In this document: positions 7,200 through 14,438 of the stretch, in pieces
Numbering within the stretch: the stretch's first letter is position 1
How the letters are laid out: every line of letters begins with the position of its first letter
DNA from: JAHJDR01 sp964526915
GTDB lineage: Bacteria > UBA10199 > JADGCS01
Assembly: GCA_964526915.1 (NCBI GenBank)
Contig: CAZGMS010000168.1
Location: forward strand, 1 to 18,130
DNA length: 18,130 bases
Direction: 5' to 3'
Position numbers and translations under genes: made by a program
The notes under the pieces: generated by a model
Database searches by the model: none
The model's input: the letters and a program-made list of their open reading frames with translations, nothing else
What the model was told of the DNA's origin: nothing

Positions 7200-9821
7200 A
7201 TGTTTAAAATTCTACAAAAAATATTCGGTACGGCCAATGACCGTGTCATCAAGCGTTATCAGGAACGGGTGGGCCACATTCTCTCTCTGGAAGCGGCGAT
7301 ATCAAAATTGACCGATGACGAGTTGAAAGCCAAGACGGTCTATTTCAAGGATAAGCTGGCGCAAGGGGCAACGCTCGATGATGTCCTGAACGAAAGTTTT
7401 GCGGTCGTTCGCGAGGTGGCCAAAAGGACGCTCGACATGCGGCACTTCGATGTGCAGATATTGGGTGGCATGGTGCTCCACGATGGCAATATTGCCGAAA
7501 TGAAAACAGGTGAGGGCAAAACACTTGTCGCGACCTTGCCGATGTATCTCAACTCGCTTACGGGCAAGGGTTGTCATCTGGTCACGGTGAACGATTATTT
7601 GGCCACACGCGATGCCGAATGGATGGGACATGTTTATAAATTTCTGGGTCTGTCTGTGGGTGTGATTCTGCACGGGTTGAACGACGCAGAACGCCGCGCG
7701 GCCTATCGCTCAGATATCACGTACGGGACCAATAACGAATTCGGTTTCGATTATTTGCGCGACAACATGAAATTTTCCATTCAGAGCATGGCGCAAAAAA
7801 AACTCTCTTTCGCTATCGTGGACGAAGTGGACTCCATTTTGATTGACGAAGCCCGCACACCCCTCATCATTTCGGGCCCTTCAGATCCCTCGACAGATAA
7901 ATATGTGCAAGTCAATCGCGTTATCCCGGGACTCAAGGCCGAGAAGCATTACCACGTGGAAGAAAAGTCACGTAGTGCCACGCTCACGGAAGAGGGGGTC
8001 ACCGAGGTCGAAAAACGTTTGGGGATCGAAAATTTATACGATCCCAAAAACATCGAAAGTCTGCATCATGTCATTCAGGCGCTCAAGGCCCACATGGTGT
8101 TCAAGAAAGATGTCGATTACGTGGTCAAAGATGGCCGCGTCATGATCGTTGACGAGTTTACGGGACGCATCCTGCCGGGCAGACGCTGGTCCGATGGGTT
8201 GCATCAGGCTGTGGAGGCCAAAGAAGAGGTTCAGGTGGAATCTGAGAACCAGACGCTGGCCGGCATCACTTTTCAAAATTATTTCAGGATGTATGAGAAA
8301 TTGGCAGGGATGACCGGCACAGCCGAGACAGAGGCCGAAGAATTTCGTAAAATATACAACCTCGGTGTGGTGTCTATCCCAACGAACCAGCCCGTGTGCC
8401 GGACTGACCGCAACGACGAGATTTACAAGACCGAGGCGGCCAAGTTTCGGGCCGTGGTGGAAGATGTCAAAGAGGAATATCGCAGGGGAAGACCGATCCT
8501 GATTGGCACGATTGCCATTGAGAAATCCGAACATTTGTCAAAATTATTGGATCGTCATGGCATCAAACATAATGTGCTTAATGCCAAGAACCACTTCCGC
8601 GAGGCCGAGATCATTGCTCAGGCCGGTCGTTTGGGGGCTGTGACGGTGTCCACCAACATGGCGGGTCGAGGAACAGACATCAAATTGGGTGGGAACCCAC
8701 AGTTTTTGGCCAAAAATTTTGCCGATCCCGAAACCGATCCCGCAAAATATAATGACGTGTTACCCAAAATGAAAGAGCAATGCATTGCAGAACAAAAAAA
8801 GGTCGTGGGGCTGGGCGGTTTGTATGTGCTGGGCACGGAACGGCACGAGGCCAGACGCATTGACAACCAACTGCGAGGACGAACAGCGAGGCAGGGTGAC
8901 CCCGGGCAAACCAAGTTTTACATCTCACTCGAAGACGATCTGATGAAACGGTTTGGATCCGACCGGATTTCCACCATCATGGATCGGTTGGGCATGGAAG
9001 AAGATGATGCCATCACACACAAATGGATCACCGGCGCGATCGAGGGCGCGCAACGCAAGGTCGAGGGGCACAACTTCGATATTCGAAAACATGTTTTGGA
9101 ATATGACGATGTGATGAATCAACAGAGAACGGCCATTTACACGCGTCGGCGTAAAATCCTGGCAGGGCAGGCTTTGCGTGAAGAGCTGACCGATATGATC
9201 GATATTCTCGTGGGGAGTATTGCCGATCAATACGGGCCAGATCGTAAAGGTAACGTCGATGCCGCTGTGTTGGATCAGGCCATGTTCGATCAGTTTGGAT
9301 TTCATTTTTCACTTCCCTCAGGGGAGTTGACCCCCGATCTCGTGGGGCAAAAAATGTATGATGATACCCTCACGTTTTTGGCTACCAAAGAAACGGAGTG
9401 CGGCAAGGCGATCCTGGACCAGGCCATCAAATTTTTCCTGCTTCAAACGCTGGATGACCTGTGGAAAGACCACTTGCTCACGATGGATCACCTGCGCGAA
9501 GGGATCGGCCTGAGAGGTTATGGGCACAAGGACCCCAAGAGCGAATACAAACGCGAAGGGTTCACGATGTTTGAAAACATGAACTTTCGTTTTGCCCAGC
9601 AGGCCGTGGAAAAGATATTCAAGGTTCGGATCCGTACCGAAGAAGAGGTGCAGATCAAGGAAGACGTGGATCAGAATGTGCAGGAGACCCGGGGCTTGGT
9701 GACCAGGGGGTTGTCTCATACCATCAAACGTGTCGAACCAAAGGTCGGTCGCAACGACTTGTGCCCCTGCGGGTCAGGGAAAAAATACAAAAAATGTCAT
9801 GGGCAAACCGAGGCGGCGTGA
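7200..9821 (+). CDS. secA: preprotein translocase ATPase SecA
   Basis: The motor that pushes unfolded preproteins through SecYEG. It cycles between cytosol and inner membrane and should serve exported proteins such as the lipoprotein at 16078. It has 873 residues, near the usual 850-900. Seen: DMRHFDVQILGG (79-90); Walker A MKTGEGKT (101-108); the Walker B/DEAD-type motif VDEVD (207-211) followed by SILIDEARTPLIISG; the second-nucleotide-fold motif STNMAGRGTDIKLGG near 483-497; and YDDVMNQQR in the helical scaffold part. The C-terminal zinc/SecB-binding tail NDLCPCGSGKKYKKCHG is near residues 852-868, with all zinc ligands present. The ATG at 7200 has GAGGG 10 bases upstream. The 21-base gap after fbaB suggests shared transcription. 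Nothing looks truncated. Confidence 0.98.
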   Translation: MFKILQKIFGTANDRVIKRYQERVGHILSLEAAISKLTDDELKAKTVYFKDKLAQGATLDDVLNESFAVVREVAKRTLDMRHFDVQILGGMVLHDGNIAEMKTGEGKTLVATLPMYLNSLTGKGCHLVTVNDYLATRDAEWMGHVYKFLGLSVGVILHGLNDAERRAAYRSDITYGTNNEFGFDYLRDNMKFSIQSMAQKKLSFAIVDEVDSILIDEARTPLIISGPSDPSTDKYVQVNRVIPGLKAEKHYHVEEKSRSATLTEEGVTEVEKRLGIENLYDPKNIESLHHVIQALKAHMVFKKDVDYVVKDGRVMIVDEFTGRILPGRRWSDGLHQAVEAKEEVQVESENQTLAGITFQNYFRMYEKLAGMTGTAETEAEEFRKIYNLGVVSIPTNQPVCRTDRNDEIYKTEAAKFRAVVEDVKEEYRRGRPILIGTIAIEKSEHLSKLLDRHGIKHNVLNAKNHFREAEIIAQAGRLGAVTVSTNMAGRGTDIKLGGNPQFLAKNFADPETDPAKYNDVLPKMKEQCIAEQKKVVGLGGLYVLGTERHEARRIDNQLRGRTARQGDPGQTKFYISLEDDLMKRFGSDRISTIMDRLGMEEDDAITHKWITGAIEGAQRKVEGHNFDIRKHVLEYDDVMNQQRTAIYTRRRKILAGQALREELTDMIDILVGSIADQYGPDRKGNVDAAVLDQAMFDQFGFHFSLPSGELTPDLVGQKMYDDTLTFLATKETECGKAILDQAIKFFLLQTLDDLWKDHLLTMDHLREGIGLRGYGHKDPKSEYKREGFTMFENMNFRFAQQAVEKIFKVRIRTEEEVQIKEDVDQNVQETRGLVTRGLSHTIKRVEPKVGRNDLCPCGSGKKYKKCHGQTEAA

Positions 9822-9826
9822 TCAGG

Positions 9827-10048
9827 CTAAAGCAGACGATGTATTTTTTCTATGGTCTTGTCGAGTACTTGTGACTGGTGATCGTACTCTGTCTTGAGAG
9901 ACAGGATGCCTTGGAATTCGTCCTGCATTTGCTCAATCTTTGCTTGTTCTGAGTCCAATCTCTTGCCGGTTGCTGTCATGTTAAAACTGATGGTTCTGAC
10001 GTCTTCCAATATGTCTAATATGTGTTGATGGTGTTGGTGTGAGTTCAT
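9827..10048 (-). CDS. small coiled-coil-like hypothetical protein, converging on secA
   Basis: A 73-residue ORF with a histidine-rich start (MNSHQHHQH) followed by a charged, Gln/Glu/Lys-rich, helix-favouring stretch with regularly spaced Leu and Ile. That looks like a single long helix or coiled coil. It has no membrane segment, signal peptide or known motif. Its stop is 5 bases from the secA stop (convergent), so it fills its slot neatly. It has no Shine-Dalgarno sequence. A perfect sigma-54-type element lies just upstream, with a predicted transcript start about one or two bases before the ATG, so if translated from here it would be leaderless. It could be a real small protein, or the transcript could be a regulatory RNA antisense to the secA 3' end. 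I do not recognise it. Confidence 0.5.
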   Translation of the reverse strand: MNSHQHHQHILDILEDVRTISFNMTATGKRLDSEQAKIEQMQDEFQGILSLKTEYDHQSQVLDKTIEKIHRLL

Positions 10049-10059
10049 GTCATTTTACA

Positions 10060-10075
10060 AGCAAAGGCTGTGCCA
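10060..10075 (-). promoter_or_regulatory. candidate sigma-54 (-24/-12) promoter
   Basis: On the minus strand, TGGCAC (10070-10075) is followed after five bases by TTGCT (10060-10064). The GG and GC dinucleotides are 10 bases apart, as sigma-54 requires, and every consensus base is matched. A ten-base match like this is expected about 0.03 times by chance in this window on both strands. Transcription would begin near 10049-10050, almost at the ATG of the 73-residue ORF. An enhancer-binding activator site was not identified, and the presence of rpoN in the genome is unknown. Confidence 0.5.
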
Positions 10076-10160
10076 CAGCAGCGTGTTAATTGCAAACGGT
10101 ATCGTATTGAAATTGTTGTGATAGTTTTTCTCAGTTTTTTTTGTTGCTTCAAAAACAGAC

Positions 10161-10191
10161 AATAATCTGACGAAAGGCAGGTCAGATTATT
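10161..10191. promoter_or_regulatory. perfect inverted repeat upstream of the PilZ gene
   Basis: AATAATCTGAC (10161-10171) and GTCAGATTATT (10181-10191) are perfect 11-base arms around a 9-base spacer, so the arm centres are 20 bp apart (two helical turns). It ends 55 bases before the PilZ start. The geometry suits an operator for a dimeric regulator. On the minus strand the stem is followed after four bases by T5, so a terminator for leftward transcription is the alternative. On the plus strand there is no T-run. Confidence 0.55.
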
Positions 10192-10246
10192 AATATGAAA
10201 GAGATTTAAGGTTTACTCTTTTTACTAATCAGTCTATGCGTCCTGT

Positions 10247-10663
10247 GTGCAAGGCGTTCAAGATAATCGGCGTTATCCACGTATTGAACATGTCTCCTCT
10301 CAGCAGATCCTGCGATTGGATAACTTTCAGGTTCCACACCGCAATTACATCATCACAAAGAACATGTCGGCCTGTGGCCTGCGATTCACAACGAACGAAC
10401 AACTTGAGCCAGCGTCACATTTTCTGATTTATCTCAATGACCAGATCATTCACGAGCTTTCGCCTGATTCCCACAAGTGGTTCAAATTGGGTGCCTATTA
10501 CTTTTCGCGCGTGGTTTGGATTCACCAACTGCGTCCTGGTCATTACGAAGTGGGTGCCGGTTTTTTAGAGAGGGAATCATGCGACGCGGGTGATATTGAT
10601 CGTTTCACCGAGTTGGTTAATCTGGACACGCTCGAGAGCCTGCCTGAATATGTGACTCAGTGA
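10247..10663 (+). CDS. single-domain PilZ protein (putative c-di-GMP receptor)
   Basis: A 138-residue cytosolic protein. It carries the two defining PilZ motifs: RxxxR at Arg8-Arg12 (RRYPR) and (D/N)xSxxG at Asn39-Gly44 (NMSACG). Beta-strand-like segments follow, as in the PilZ barrel. PilZ proteins bind cyclic di-GMP and pass the signal on to motility, pili or surface-polymer systems. The target here is unknown, and no other domain is attached. The frame opens after a TAA at 10226, and GTG at 10247 is the only usable early start; no Shine-Dalgarno sequence is seen, and an ATG at 10236 is in another frame. The stop codon overlaps the 3' end of comEC, which comes from the other strand. The inverted repeat at 10161-10191 may regulate it. 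Confidence 0.85.
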   Translation: MQGVQDNRRYPRIEHVSSQQILRLDNFQVPHRNYIITKNMSACGLRFTTNEQLEPASHFLIYLNDQIIHELSPDSHKWFKLGAYYFSRVVWIHQLRPGHYEVGAGFLERESCDAGDIDRFTELVNLDTLESLPEYVTQ

Positions 10664-13068
10664 CGCCTTTTGGTCGCAAAGGTTTTGACCACACCCTCGT
10701 TCACAATTACCCCCGTGCCCCCCTCCAGATCGGTTCTGAGGACCTTCGTGCCTTGCGCCTGCAGTCGAGCGAGTGTTTCCTTATGGGGAAAGCCGTATTG
10801 ATGTTCTCTGCCAACACCGATTGTGGCCAGATCGGGATCAATGATTTCTACGAACGCAGAGGTTGTTGCGGTTTTGCTTCCGTGATGGGCTATCTTGAGC
10901 AAGGTTGCCTTAAGGTGCTCTCTGTATTTTATCATCAAATTTTTTTCTGCCCGTTTCGTGATGTCTCCCGTAAAGAGCGCGACGAAGTTGTGCTGTTTGA
11001 GTCGCAGGACCAGGGAGAGTTCGTTTTTGTTTCTCTTGGGTGTGCGGTGAACAGCGGGTGGGGCCAACACGGCCAATGAGGTGTTTTGATCGATCAGCGA
11101 GGCATCACCCTGGCTGACGATTTTCAACGGGATGTTTTTTAAAAACATTTTGTCAAAAATTTGTGCAAAGGACTTGTCTTGTGCCGTGTTGCGCGTGATC
11201 CAGATTTCGCCAATGGCCACATTGTCGATGAGGGTGGATAATCCTCCAAAATGATCCAGATCGGCGTGTGTGATCACCACGATGTCCAGTCGTTTCAGCC
11301 ACAAGTGCCGGAAATAGGGAACGAGCACCCGCGTACCAATATCCATGAAACGGTGCCCTCCGGTATCGATGAGGATGTTTTTTTTTCGGGTTTGGACCAG
11401 AACGGCATCACCTTGTCCCACATCGATTTGCGTGATTTTGAGGTCGCTGGTCATTTGTTTGGATTCAAAGGTGAACCACAAAGAAAAAACACACAACACC
11501 AGAGGAATCACGGGCCCTCTTTTTTTGCCGGCAACAAATATCCCAAAAACAAAACAATAAAAGCAGATGATGGTTATGGCGTGGGGCTCGGGCGCATTGA
11601 TAACAGGGAGCTGCCAGGAATCCACCACAGCTAAAATTTTAAAAAACAGGGTCAGGCAGTGATCCCACAGGCGGAGAAACACCGGTGTCCAGTGGGGCAA
11701 AATCATTTGGAGCAACATGGCCAGCAAGGTCAATGGGATGACGACGAAATCAAAATAGGGGATCGCCCAGAGATTGTTGATGAACCCTTGGGTGGGGGCA
11801 GTCCCAAAAAAATAAATGATGAGTGGCATGAGGGTCAGGTTGATCAATAGCGACACGAGTCCTGTGTGTACAAAGAGTTTTATGCCACCAGAACGTTTTC
11901 TGATCCAGTCGGTCAAGCGCAGAAGGGTCAGTAGACGGGGGTAGATGACGATCAGGATGAGCACACACAGATAAGAGAGCTGAAAAGATATTTCAAAAAG
12001 GTCATGCGGGGCGATGAGGAGGTTTGCGGTGGCGGCGAGTAGTAGCAGATACAAGAGATTTTTTTGGCGATCGAGCAGGATGGCCGCAAAATAAAGCAGT
12101 GCTGTCAAACCCGCGCGCATGATGGAGGGAGACGGGATAGAAATCCACAGGTAAAAAATGACGAAGAGGCCTGTCCCCAAGGCCGCGATTTTCTGACGTG
12201 GACAGATGTTGAAGAGAGCGGGGAATCTATTGGCAATGAGCGTCAAGAGGCAGTAGATGATGGCGCACATCGCGCCAAAATGTGAGCCCGAAATGACAAA
12301 AAGGTGCGACACGCCGGCTTGCTGAATGATTCTTTTGTTTTCCCAACTGATCGTTGGTGTGCCGATCGTCAGTGGGGAGAAAAGATTGGCGTTTGCCAAA
12401 GAGATAGCTTGAAAAGGGGCGCGAATACGCGTTCTAAGCTTGTCGCGAAGGCTATGAGGGTTGAGAAAGACTGGTATGATGTCCCCACAGTGCTGCATAA
12501 AGGCCTTTCCCCAGATGTTTTTTTGACTCAGATACTGTTGATAATTGAATGCCCCGGGATTGAGGTACACCGTTGGTTTTTTGATTTTGGCGGTAAAAAG
12601 GACGCGCGACTTGTTGGTGAGGGGGCAGGCCTCTCCAATGGTCAACATGATGCGTCCAGAGATGTTGTTTGTTTTTGGTGTGAGTTGGTGCTCAAGATCA
12701 ATCACAAAGCTGGACTGATCATTTGTGTATTGGTCTCCTTTAACGATGGTGGCAACATAGGTTTGTTTTTTATTGTAGAGATTTTCGGCGACAGGTTTTC
12801 GTGTGAGTTGGTGACAGGTGATGCTTACTAACGGGAGGACCAAGACGAGAAGGAGCGAAAGGTATTTTCTGGCACGGGCATAGCAACACAACAGATAGAG
12901 CAACGAGAGGCTGTACATAAGAGGCCAGACGAAGTGATCCGTTTTGAGGTGGAGACAAAGCAGTGTTTGCAGAAAGAACAGGCCCAAGAGTGGCCAATGC
13001 AACGTGTACGTGTTGATTGTGTCAAGGGTTGTGGCGAGAGAGTTTCGAACGGGACGACATAAAGGCAT
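10657..13068 (-). CDS. comEC: ComEC/Rec2 family DNA-uptake channel
   Basis: An inner-membrane protein that carries single-stranded DNA into the cytoplasm during natural transformation. It has 803 residues with the full three-part layout. The N-terminus has several hydrophobic segments followed by a soluble OB-fold/DUF4131-type region (about 90-190). The Competence domain begins around 255 with GVSHLFVISGSHFG and continues with PSIMRAGLTALLYFAA and further membrane helices to about 520. The C-terminal metallo-beta-lactamase-like domain has QIDVGQGDAVLV near 547, THADLDHFGG near 600 and IAHHGSKT near 727, so the metal-binding residues look intact. The ATG at 13068 has no clear ribosome binding site, but a TGA lies 12 bases upstream in frame. 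It converges on the PilZ gene with a 7-base overlap. No other competence gene is in view. The protein looks complete and functional. Confidence 0.95.
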   Translation of the reverse strand: MPLCRPVRNSLATTLDTINTYTLHWPLLGLFFLQTLLCLHLKTDHFVWPLMYSLSLLYLLCCYARARKYLSLLLVLVLPLVSITCHQLTRKPVAENLYNKKQTYVATIVKGDQYTNDQSSFVIDLEHQLTPKTNNISGRIMLTIGEACPLTNKSRVLFTAKIKKPTVYLNPGAFNYQQYLSQKNIWGKAFMQHCGDIIPVFLNPHSLRDKLRTRIRAPFQAISLANANLFSPLTIGTPTISWENKRIIQQAGVSHLFVISGSHFGAMCAIIYCLLTLIANRFPALFNICPRQKIAALGTGLFVIFYLWISIPSPSIMRAGLTALLYFAAILLDRQKNLLYLLLLAATANLLIAPHDLFEISFQLSYLCVLILIVIYPRLLTLLRLTDWIRKRSGGIKLFVHTGLVSLLINLTLMPLIIYFFGTAPTQGFINNLWAIPYFDFVVIPLTLLAMLLQMILPHWTPVFLRLWDHCLTLFFKILAVVDSWQLPVINAPEPHAITIICFYCFVFGIFVAGKKRGPVIPLVLCVFSLWFTFESKQMTSDLKITQIDVGQGDAVLVQTRKKNILIDTGGHRFMDIGTRVLVPYFRHLWLKRLDIVVITHADLDHFGGLSTLIDNVAIGEIWITRNTAQDKSFAQIFDKMFLKNIPLKIVSQGDASLIDQNTSLAVLAPPAVHRTPKRNKNELSLVLRLKQHNFVALFTGDITKRAEKNLMIKYREHLKATLLKIAHHGSKTATTSAFVEIIDPDLATIGVGREHQYGFPHKETLARLQAQGTKVLRTDLEGGTGVIVNEGVVKTFATKRRH

Positions 13069-13142
13069 GTCGAATACTCATTCAAGAATTGTGCCACAAG
13101 GATAGTTCGAAATCATTGGTGTTTTTTGTATGATTTTTGGGA

Positions 13143-13162
13143 GCGTCTCAGTGGTGAGACGC
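13143..13162 (-). terminator. GC-rich hairpin after the unknown two-gene unit
   Basis: GCGTCTCA and TGAGACGC form a perfect 8-bp stem around a 4-base loop, 12 bases past the stop codon of the 212-residue gene. No T-run follows on the minus strand, so this is an atypical terminator, or a 3' stabilising hairpin before comEC. Confidence 0.45.
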
Positions 13163-13174
13163 ATAGTGGGACGG

Positions 13175-13813
13175 TTAGTCTATGAGAATCTTTTCGATAT
13201 CACCCAGGAGGCCTTTGACGACCTCTTGAATGCGGTCGTAGTTGCGACTGTTGATTTTGTTTTGCAAAACGTGGCCCAAACGCGATCTGATGCCTTTGAG
13301 AAAAACCAGCGATTTTTCAGTAGGATTCTCGCGGCAATTTTCGATCAGGCTGTGAATGTTCATGCCATTGAGCAAGAGCTGTCCGCTCTCATCGAACACC
13401 ACATTCATCCCGTCCTTTGTTTGATCGTAACGCTCCTTGATGAGCTCGCTGATCCTCAAGATGTAGGCATCACAGAGAGACAAGATCACGCCCAAATCAT
13501 CGTCACTGAATTCCTTGATCAGTTTGCGACTCCAAAAAAAGCGGCGTTTTCGTCTCTTGGCGGCATCGTCCTTGAACGTTTCGAGATCATTGGCCAGCTT
13601 GGCCAACATTTGTGGATTCTGGGTGGCGGTTTCCCTGATCACCTGTCCCACCTCCTGACCGTTCCAGTAGAGGCGCCTCTGGGCATATTCGAACCCCGTG
13701 GCCTGTGGATTGTCTTTGAGAGTGGTTTTTATCTGAGGTCTTTGCAGAAAGTCCTCCTGCTCGATGCCGGAGTAATGAACAGTGCGGACTTTCTTGATGG
13801 GTTTTATTTCCAT
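13175..13813 (-). CDS. unknown 212-residue protein with two copies of an 'LxxNG' motif
   Basis: I do not recognise a family. It has no signal peptide or membrane segment and is probably cytosolic. Two stretches resemble each other: RLYWNGQEVGQVI (47-59) and QLLLNGMNIHSLI (145-157), each with Asn-Pro about 16 residues after the NG. Between them is a basic patch (KRRKRR, 86-91) and a helix-favouring acidic stretch (100-130). The C-terminus is helical and charged. The companion gene 8 bases upstream carries a third, similar motif (SLYLNGHKI), so the two probably belong to one family or act together. The ATG at 13813 lacks a strong ribosome binding site, which fits translational coupling to the upstream gene. 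The duplication is read by eye. Confidence 0.75.
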   Translation of the reverse strand: MEIKPIKKVRTVHYSGIEQEDFLQRPQIKTTLKDNPQATGFEYAQRRLYWNGQEVGQVIRETATQNPQMLAKLANDLETFKDDAAKRRKRRFFWSRKLIKEFSDDDLGVILSLCDAYILRISELIKERYDQTKDGMNVVFDESGQLLLNGMNIHSLIENCRENPTEKSLVFLKGIRSRLGHVLQNKINSRNYDRIQEVVKGLLGDIEKILID

Positions 13814-13821
13814 TGGGAATG

Positions 13822-14175
13822 TTATTCCAATTTGAGCACAATGGAGTCAAACGAATGAAGCAGGCTCTGCGTTTGCGGGTTACTGGCCAGACATTTCTTA
13901 AAACGCTCAAGAAATTCCGGCAGTTCGTCTTGTTCGTTCATTGAGGTAATCTTGTGACCGTTTAGATAAAGCGAAGACCGCGCGACATCAAGATGCAAAA
14001 TGACCACAGCATCTTCATGAACAAAGGTGTATGTGGCACGATCGCTCGCAAAGAAAATCTTCCCGTCGTAATACCCCATTCGTTTGTGGGGTTTGCCAGG
14101 CGTTGTGTTAGCCAGATGATGCTTGTTTGTTGTTGATGGATGTTGATGATCGTTGATGTCGGTAATTCTCTTCAT
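13822..14175 (-). CDS. unknown 117-residue protein, first gene of a two-gene unit
   Basis: A probably cytosolic protein without a signal peptide or membrane helix, from a family I do not recognise. The first 32 residues are polar and His/Thr/Asn-rich (likely disordered). From 33 there are beta-strand-like segments (MGYYDGKIFFA, TYTFV, AVVILHL), then SLYLNGHKI (68-76), a helix (84-97) and a final strand-like VLKLE. The SLYLNG stretch resembles two motifs in the downstream 212-residue protein. The ATG at 14175 has a strong AGGGGG site 8 bases upstream, the best ribosome binding site of the pair, so expression of both likely starts here. The gene is divergent from the 509-residue protein, with a shared 263-base intergenic region. 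Confidence 0.75.
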   Translation of the reverse strand: MKRITDINDHQHPSTTNKHHLANTTPGKPHKRMGYYDGKIFFASDRATYTFVHEDAVVILHLDVARSSLYLNGHKITSMNEQDELPEFLERFKKCLASNPQTQSLLHSFDSIVLKLE

Positions 14176-14271
14176 AAAAACAACCCCCTACTCATCAAAA
14201 AGCAGTTTCCGTGCCAAATTCCAAAAAAAAGAAAAGAAGGTAATCAGATGAAATAATTAAGGTTTATCATT

Positions 14272-14352
14272 ATGAAAAAAACGACAGATAGGCAAAAACT
14301 TCTCATTTTCAAAATTCATTCTCTTAATGAGAGAGAAGTAAAGGCTGTCTGA
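14272..14352 (+). CDS. possible 26-residue small ORF
   Basis: ATG at 14272 preceded by TTAAGGT, 8 bases after AAGG. It encodes MKKTTDRQKLLIFKIHSLNE and six more residues, ending at TGA 14350-14352. It is basic and mildly amphipathic with no recognised motif. It could be a leader peptide for the 509-residue gene 86 bases downstream, a relic, or chance in AT-rich DNA. Confidence 0.25.
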   Translation: MKKTTDRQKLLIFKIHSLNEREVKAV

Positions 14353-14438
14353 CCCACCACGTCATAAACGCTCCATCGTGCGCAACTTTTCTTCGACTTG
14401 TGACGATAATCGGTTGTAGGAAAAAAATAGGTACAACT

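Noticed and set aside
10273..10281. Near-match to a DnaA box (TTATCCACG) at the start of the PilZ gene
   Set aside because: It is one base off consensus and lies within coding sequence, with no cluster of boxes or AT-rich unwinding element, so it is not evidence for an origin.
12304..13858. Plus-strand frames opposite comEC and the unknown two-gene unit (12304-12831, 13130-13858)
   Set aside because: They are antisense to better-supported minus-strand genes. comEC has clear family motifs, and the unknown pair has a strong ribosome binding site and tight spacing.
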